A stretch of DNA of 15,060 bases from the NCBI GenBank assembly GCA_900544655.1, contig UQWE01000021.1, positions 1-15,060 on the forward strand. Direction: 5' to 3'. Below the pieces are notes generated by a model that did no database searches, was not told the DNA's origin, and saw only the letters and a program-made list of their open reading frames with translations. The number at the start of each line of letters is the position of its first letter. The first letter of the stretch is position 1. Shown one piece after another: positions 12,366-15,060 of this stretch. The position numbers and the translations under genes are program-made. The DNA is from an uncultured Coriobacteriaceae bacterium. Lineage in GTDB: Bacteria > Actinomycetota > Coriobacteriia > Coriobacteriales > Atopobiaceae.

Positions 12366-14879
12366 CTACGCTCGCAGATAGCGTCCGGTGACGCTAACCG
12401 GATTCGCCGCTACCTCACCAGGCGTGCCGCAAGCGACGATACGGCCGCCCTGCTCGCCCCCTCCGGGACCCATGTCTATCACATAGTCCGCATTGGCAAT
12501 AAAGTCCAGGTCATGCTCAATGACCACAACCGTGGCACCCTGCTCCACCAGGCGCTGGAACACGCCGAGAAGGACCTCGACGTCGCACGGGTGCAGGCCA
12601 ATCGTGGGCTCGTCAAACACGAAGACGGCATCCTCCTGGCCACGGCCCATCTCGCTCGCGAGCTTAAGGCGCTGGGCCTCCCCGCCAGAGAGGGCGGGCG
12701 TCGCCTCGCCAAGCGTGAGGTAACCCAGCCCCAGGTCATGGAGGGTCTGGAGCTTCTCGTGGGCACGCTTGATATCCGCGACGTGCGGCAGGGCCTCGTC
12801 CACAGAGAGCGCCAGGAGTTCCGGCAGGCTGAGACCGGCACCAACGGCGCCCTTCTCCGCCCTGCGAATACCGGCAGCGCGGTCGCCATACCTACGGCCA
12901 CGGCAATCTGGGCAAGCGATGTCCACATCCGGCAAGAACTGCACGTCAAGAGAGATCTGGCCCGTGCCGTCGCAGGTGGGACAGCGGAGGCTTCCCGTGT
13001 TATACGAGAAGTCGCCAGCCTTGAGGCCGAGCTCGCGCGCGGCGTCCGTGCGCGCGTAGACACGGCGCAGGTCATCGAGCACACCGCTGTAGGTGGCGAC
13101 GGTCGAGCGCACATTGATGCCGATCGGTGTGGCGTCGATGAGGTTCGCTCGGCGGATTCCCTCGGCATCGAGCGCCGTCACGTGGGCGGGAAGCGCCTCT
13201 CCTGCCGCGGCCGCCGCAAGCGCCGGTATGAGCGTCTCGAGCACGAGCGTGGTCTTGCCAGAACCCGACACGCCCGTCACGGCAACGAGGCGGCCGCGCG
13301 GCACGTCCACCGAGAAGGGCCTCACCGTGTGGAGGCCACTCGACTCAAGGTGAATACGCCCCAGGTCAAACATGGTGTCCTCACTCGCTTGCTCCCGCGC
13401 GGAGACGCGGCTCTCGCCCACGAGGTAAGGGCCGATAAGCGACTTCGGGTCGCGGGCCACCTCGGCCACGCTTCCCTGCGCCAGCACGCGACCTCCACCA
13501 GCGCCTGCCTCGGGACCCATCTCGATGATATGGTCCGCCGCGGCGAGGATCCTCGTGTCGTGGTCGACCATCACGACGGAGTTCCCGTCAGCGATCAAGT
13601 CGCGCATAACGCCAAGAAGACCATCGACGTTCGCGGGATGCAGGCCGATCGAGGGCTCGTCCATCACATAGAGCACGCCCGTGGTGCGGTTGCGCACGGA
13701 TCGCGCGAGCTGCACGCGCTGGCGCTCGCCGGTGGAGAGCGTCAAGCCCGCGCGGTCGAGCGAGAGATAGCCGAGGCCGAGCTCGAGCAGACGGCGTGCC
13801 GTACTATTGAACGAATCGCAGATAGATGCCGCCATCGGGTGCATCTCGGCGGGAAGGCTCTCCGGGACGCCCGCCACCCACTCGTCGAGCTCCGTGAGCG
13901 TCATGAGCGTGGCATCGGCTAGGTTGATGCCGCGCACAAGGGGTCCGCGCGCCGCGGCGGACAGGCGCGTTCCTCCGCACTCCGGGCAGGGAGCCTCCAC
14001 GAGGTACTTCTCGACGCGCTTGAGGCCCTTCTCGTCCTTGGCCTTGGCAAGGGAGTTCTCGACTGTGCGCACGGCGTTGTAATAGGTGAAGTCAAGCTCA
14101 GCGAAGTCGTCGGTCTTCTTGGACTTATAGAGGATGTGGCGCTTCTCGGCAGGGCCGTCGAAGACCATCTCGCGCTCCGCTGGCGTGAGCTCGCAGAACG
14201 GCACGTCCGTGCGCACGCCCATGGCACCGCAGACCTGCTTCATGAGGTCCCACATAAGGGATCCCCACACCACCACGGCACCCTCGTCGATGGTCTTGGA
14301 CTCGTCCGGGACGAGCGCTGCGCGGTTGACGGTGCGCACGATGCCCGTGCCGCTGCAGACGGGGCAGGCTCCGCCGCTGTTGAACGCGAGGTCCTCGGCA
14401 CCCGGGCCGAAGAAGCTCTCGCCACACTCGGGACAGACGATGGGCAGCTCGGCCGCAACGTTGAGCGACGGCGGCACGTGGGCGCCGCAGTGCGGGCAGA
14501 CATGGCTTCCCCCGCGCGAGAAGAGCAGGGGCCGGCTGGTGGGATCCCGCTGGTTGAGCAGTTCGCTTGACGTACCAAACGTCGAACGAACCCCAGGTAC
14601 GGCAGGTCGCTGGTGGAGGGCGAGCGCCGCGGGCACATAGCGCACGTCATCGACGCTCGCCTTGCCCGCTTGTAAGATACGCCGGCGCGTGTAGGTCGAG
14701 AGCGCCTCAAGGTAGCGGCGCGAGCCCTCGGCATAGAGGACGCCGAGCGCCAGCGAGCTCTTACCGGAACCCGACACGCCCGCGATGCCCACGAGCTCGC
14801 CCAGCGGGATGTCGACGTCGACGTTCTTCAGGTTATGGACGCGGGCACCCCGCACCTCGATGTGGTCGATCTGGGTCAC
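12366..14879 (-). CDS. UvrA-like double-ABC ATPase without UvrB-binding domain (UvrA2 type)
   Basis: An 837-residue UvrA homologue, about 100 shorter than repair UvrA. The first ABC module has Walker A GVSGSGKS (34-41), zinc cysteines 128/131 and 149/152, signature LSTGE (381-385) and Walker B LYVMDEPS (403-410). The second has Walker A GVSGSGKT (536-543), zinc cysteines 633/636 and 656/659, signature LSGGE (730-734) and Walker B VFVFDEPT (752-759). Between RSTFGTSSE and the CPECG finger only a few residues remain where canonical UvrA carries its UvrB-binding domain. Such UvrA2/drug-resistance-type proteins are linked in the literature to DNA-damaging compounds, not core excision repair. Role here is inference. 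The start is GTG with GAGGGGG just upstream. The stop is TAG. It is monocistronic. Confidence 0.9.
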   Translation of the reverse strand: MTQIDHIEVRGARVHNLKNVDVDIPLGELVGIAGVSGSGKSSLALGVLYAEGSRRYLEALSTYTRRRILQAGKASVDDVRYVPAALALHQRPAVPGVRSTFGTSSELLNQRDPTSRPLLFSRGGSHVCPHCGAHVPPSLNVAAELPIVCPECGESFFGPGAEDLAFNSGGACPVCSGTGIVRTVNRAALVPDESKTIDEGAVVVWGSLMWDLMKQVCGAMGVRTDVPFCELTPAEREMVFDGPAEKRHILYKSKKTDDFAELDFTYYNAVRTVENSLAKAKDEKGLKRVEKYLVEAPCPECGGTRLSAAARGPLVRGINLADATLMTLTELDEWVAGVPESLPAEMHPMAASICDSFNSTARRLLELGLGYLSLDRAGLTLSTGERQRVQLARSVRNRTTGVLYVMDEPSIGLHPANVDGLLGVMRDLIADGNSVVMVDHDTRILAAADHIIEMGPEAGAGGGRVLAQGSVAEVARDPKSLIGPYLVGESRVSAREQASEDTMFDLGRIHLESSGLHTVRPFSVDVPRGRLVAVTGVSGSGKTTLVLETLIPALAAAAAGEALPAHVTALDAEGIRRANLIDATPIGINVRSTVATYSGVLDDLRRVYARTDAARELGLKAGDFSYNTGSLRCPTCDGTGQISLDVQFLPDVDIACPDCRGRRYGDRAAGIRRAEKGAVGAGLSLPELLALSVDEALPHVADIKRAHEKLQTLHDLGLGYLTLGEATPALSGGEAQRLKLASEMGRGQEDAVFVFDEPTIGLHPCDVEVLLGVFQRLVEQGATVVVIEHDLDFIANADYVIDMGPGGGEQGGRIVACGTPGEVAANPVSVTGRYLRA

Positions 14880-14984
14880 GCTGCCCCCTCAGACGGCATT
14901 GCTTACGCAGGCCATTGTCCCCCACTCGCGAGAGCAGGGTGCGGGAAGTTGCCCCCACACCCCGCATCATCAAATCCGGAAATC

Positions 14985-15060
14985 ATGTTCGCCGCCCTGC
15001 TGGCGGCAGTGACAGCAGACCTAGTGGCAGCCTCAGCCACAGCTCTCGTAGCAGCGCCAG
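14985..15060 (+). CDS. Possible partial ORF running off the window end
   Basis: ATG at 14985 opens a frame through to the last base, 25 codons, reading MFAALLAAV then an Ala-rich hydrophobic stretch, like a membrane or signal segment. Only a weak GGAA precedes it, and third-position GC is not elevated. It is divergent from the UvrA-like gene. Too little is visible to identify it, and it may be chance. Positions 14880-14984 show no other feature. Confidence 0.2.
   Translation, partial: MFAALLAAVTADLVAASATALVAAP

Noticed and set aside
12186..13922. 578-codon + strand frame over the UvrA-like gene
   Set aside because: Antisense shadow of clear Walker and zinc-finger motifs. It shows no domain of its own.

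Overview
The window looks like a chromosomal stretch from a high-GC, mostly anaerobic actinobacterium, most likely a gut Coriobacteriia member of the Collinsella/Olsenella type. The taxonomic call is inference. It rests on GC-rich third codon positions, an EFR1-type flavodoxin/ferredoxin, an iron-dependent alcohol dehydrogenase, and palindromic AAAGGGACWGTCCCTTT repeats of a kind I associate with that group. Amber (TAG) stops are strikingly common: 10 of 13 confident genes, 3 TGA, no TAA.

Layout. 1-238: no gene recognised, one candidate terminator. 239-1852 (-): prfC, release factor RF3. 2042-2710 (-): DUF4365-like protein with a PD-(D/E)XK-type residue pattern, followed upstream by a 43-44 bp tandem repeat. 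2911-3387 (-): GNAT acetyltransferase. 3625-4740 (+): DUF389 membrane protein with an EF-hand-like loop. 4946-6319 (+): brnQ-type branched-chain amino-acid carrier. 6486-7112 (+): iron-sulfur-flavoprotein-like NAD(P)H/FMN oxidoreductase, ending at a strong bidirectional hairpin. 7251-7727 (-): TIGR03987/HsmA-like membrane protein. 7832-8401 (-): TetR regulator. 8463-9461 (-): dihydrouridine synthase. 9651-10841 (-) and 11058-11303 (+): a divergent iron-alcohol dehydrogenase/glutaredoxin pair. 11401-12156 (-): EFR1 flavodoxin-ferredoxin. About 12180-12330 (+): a short gene remnant with its own terminator. 12366-14879 (-): UvrA-like double-ABC ATPase lacking the UvrB-binding domain. The last 180 bases hold at most the first codons of an unidentified + strand ORF.

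Functional themes: translation (prfC, dus), redox and fermentation (flavoprotein, alcohol dehydrogenase, glutaredoxin, EFR1), transport (brnQ, DUF389) and stress or drug response (TetR/HsmA pair, UvrA-like ATPase).

No classical phage, CRISPR array or complete insertion sequence is visible. The most unusual structure is a mirror-symmetric arrangement of two perfect-palindrome families (A-B ... B-A) bracketing the alcohol dehydrogenase/glutaredoxin pair. Within that pair, the two divergent starts share an inverted repeat that carries the likely -10 elements of both genes.
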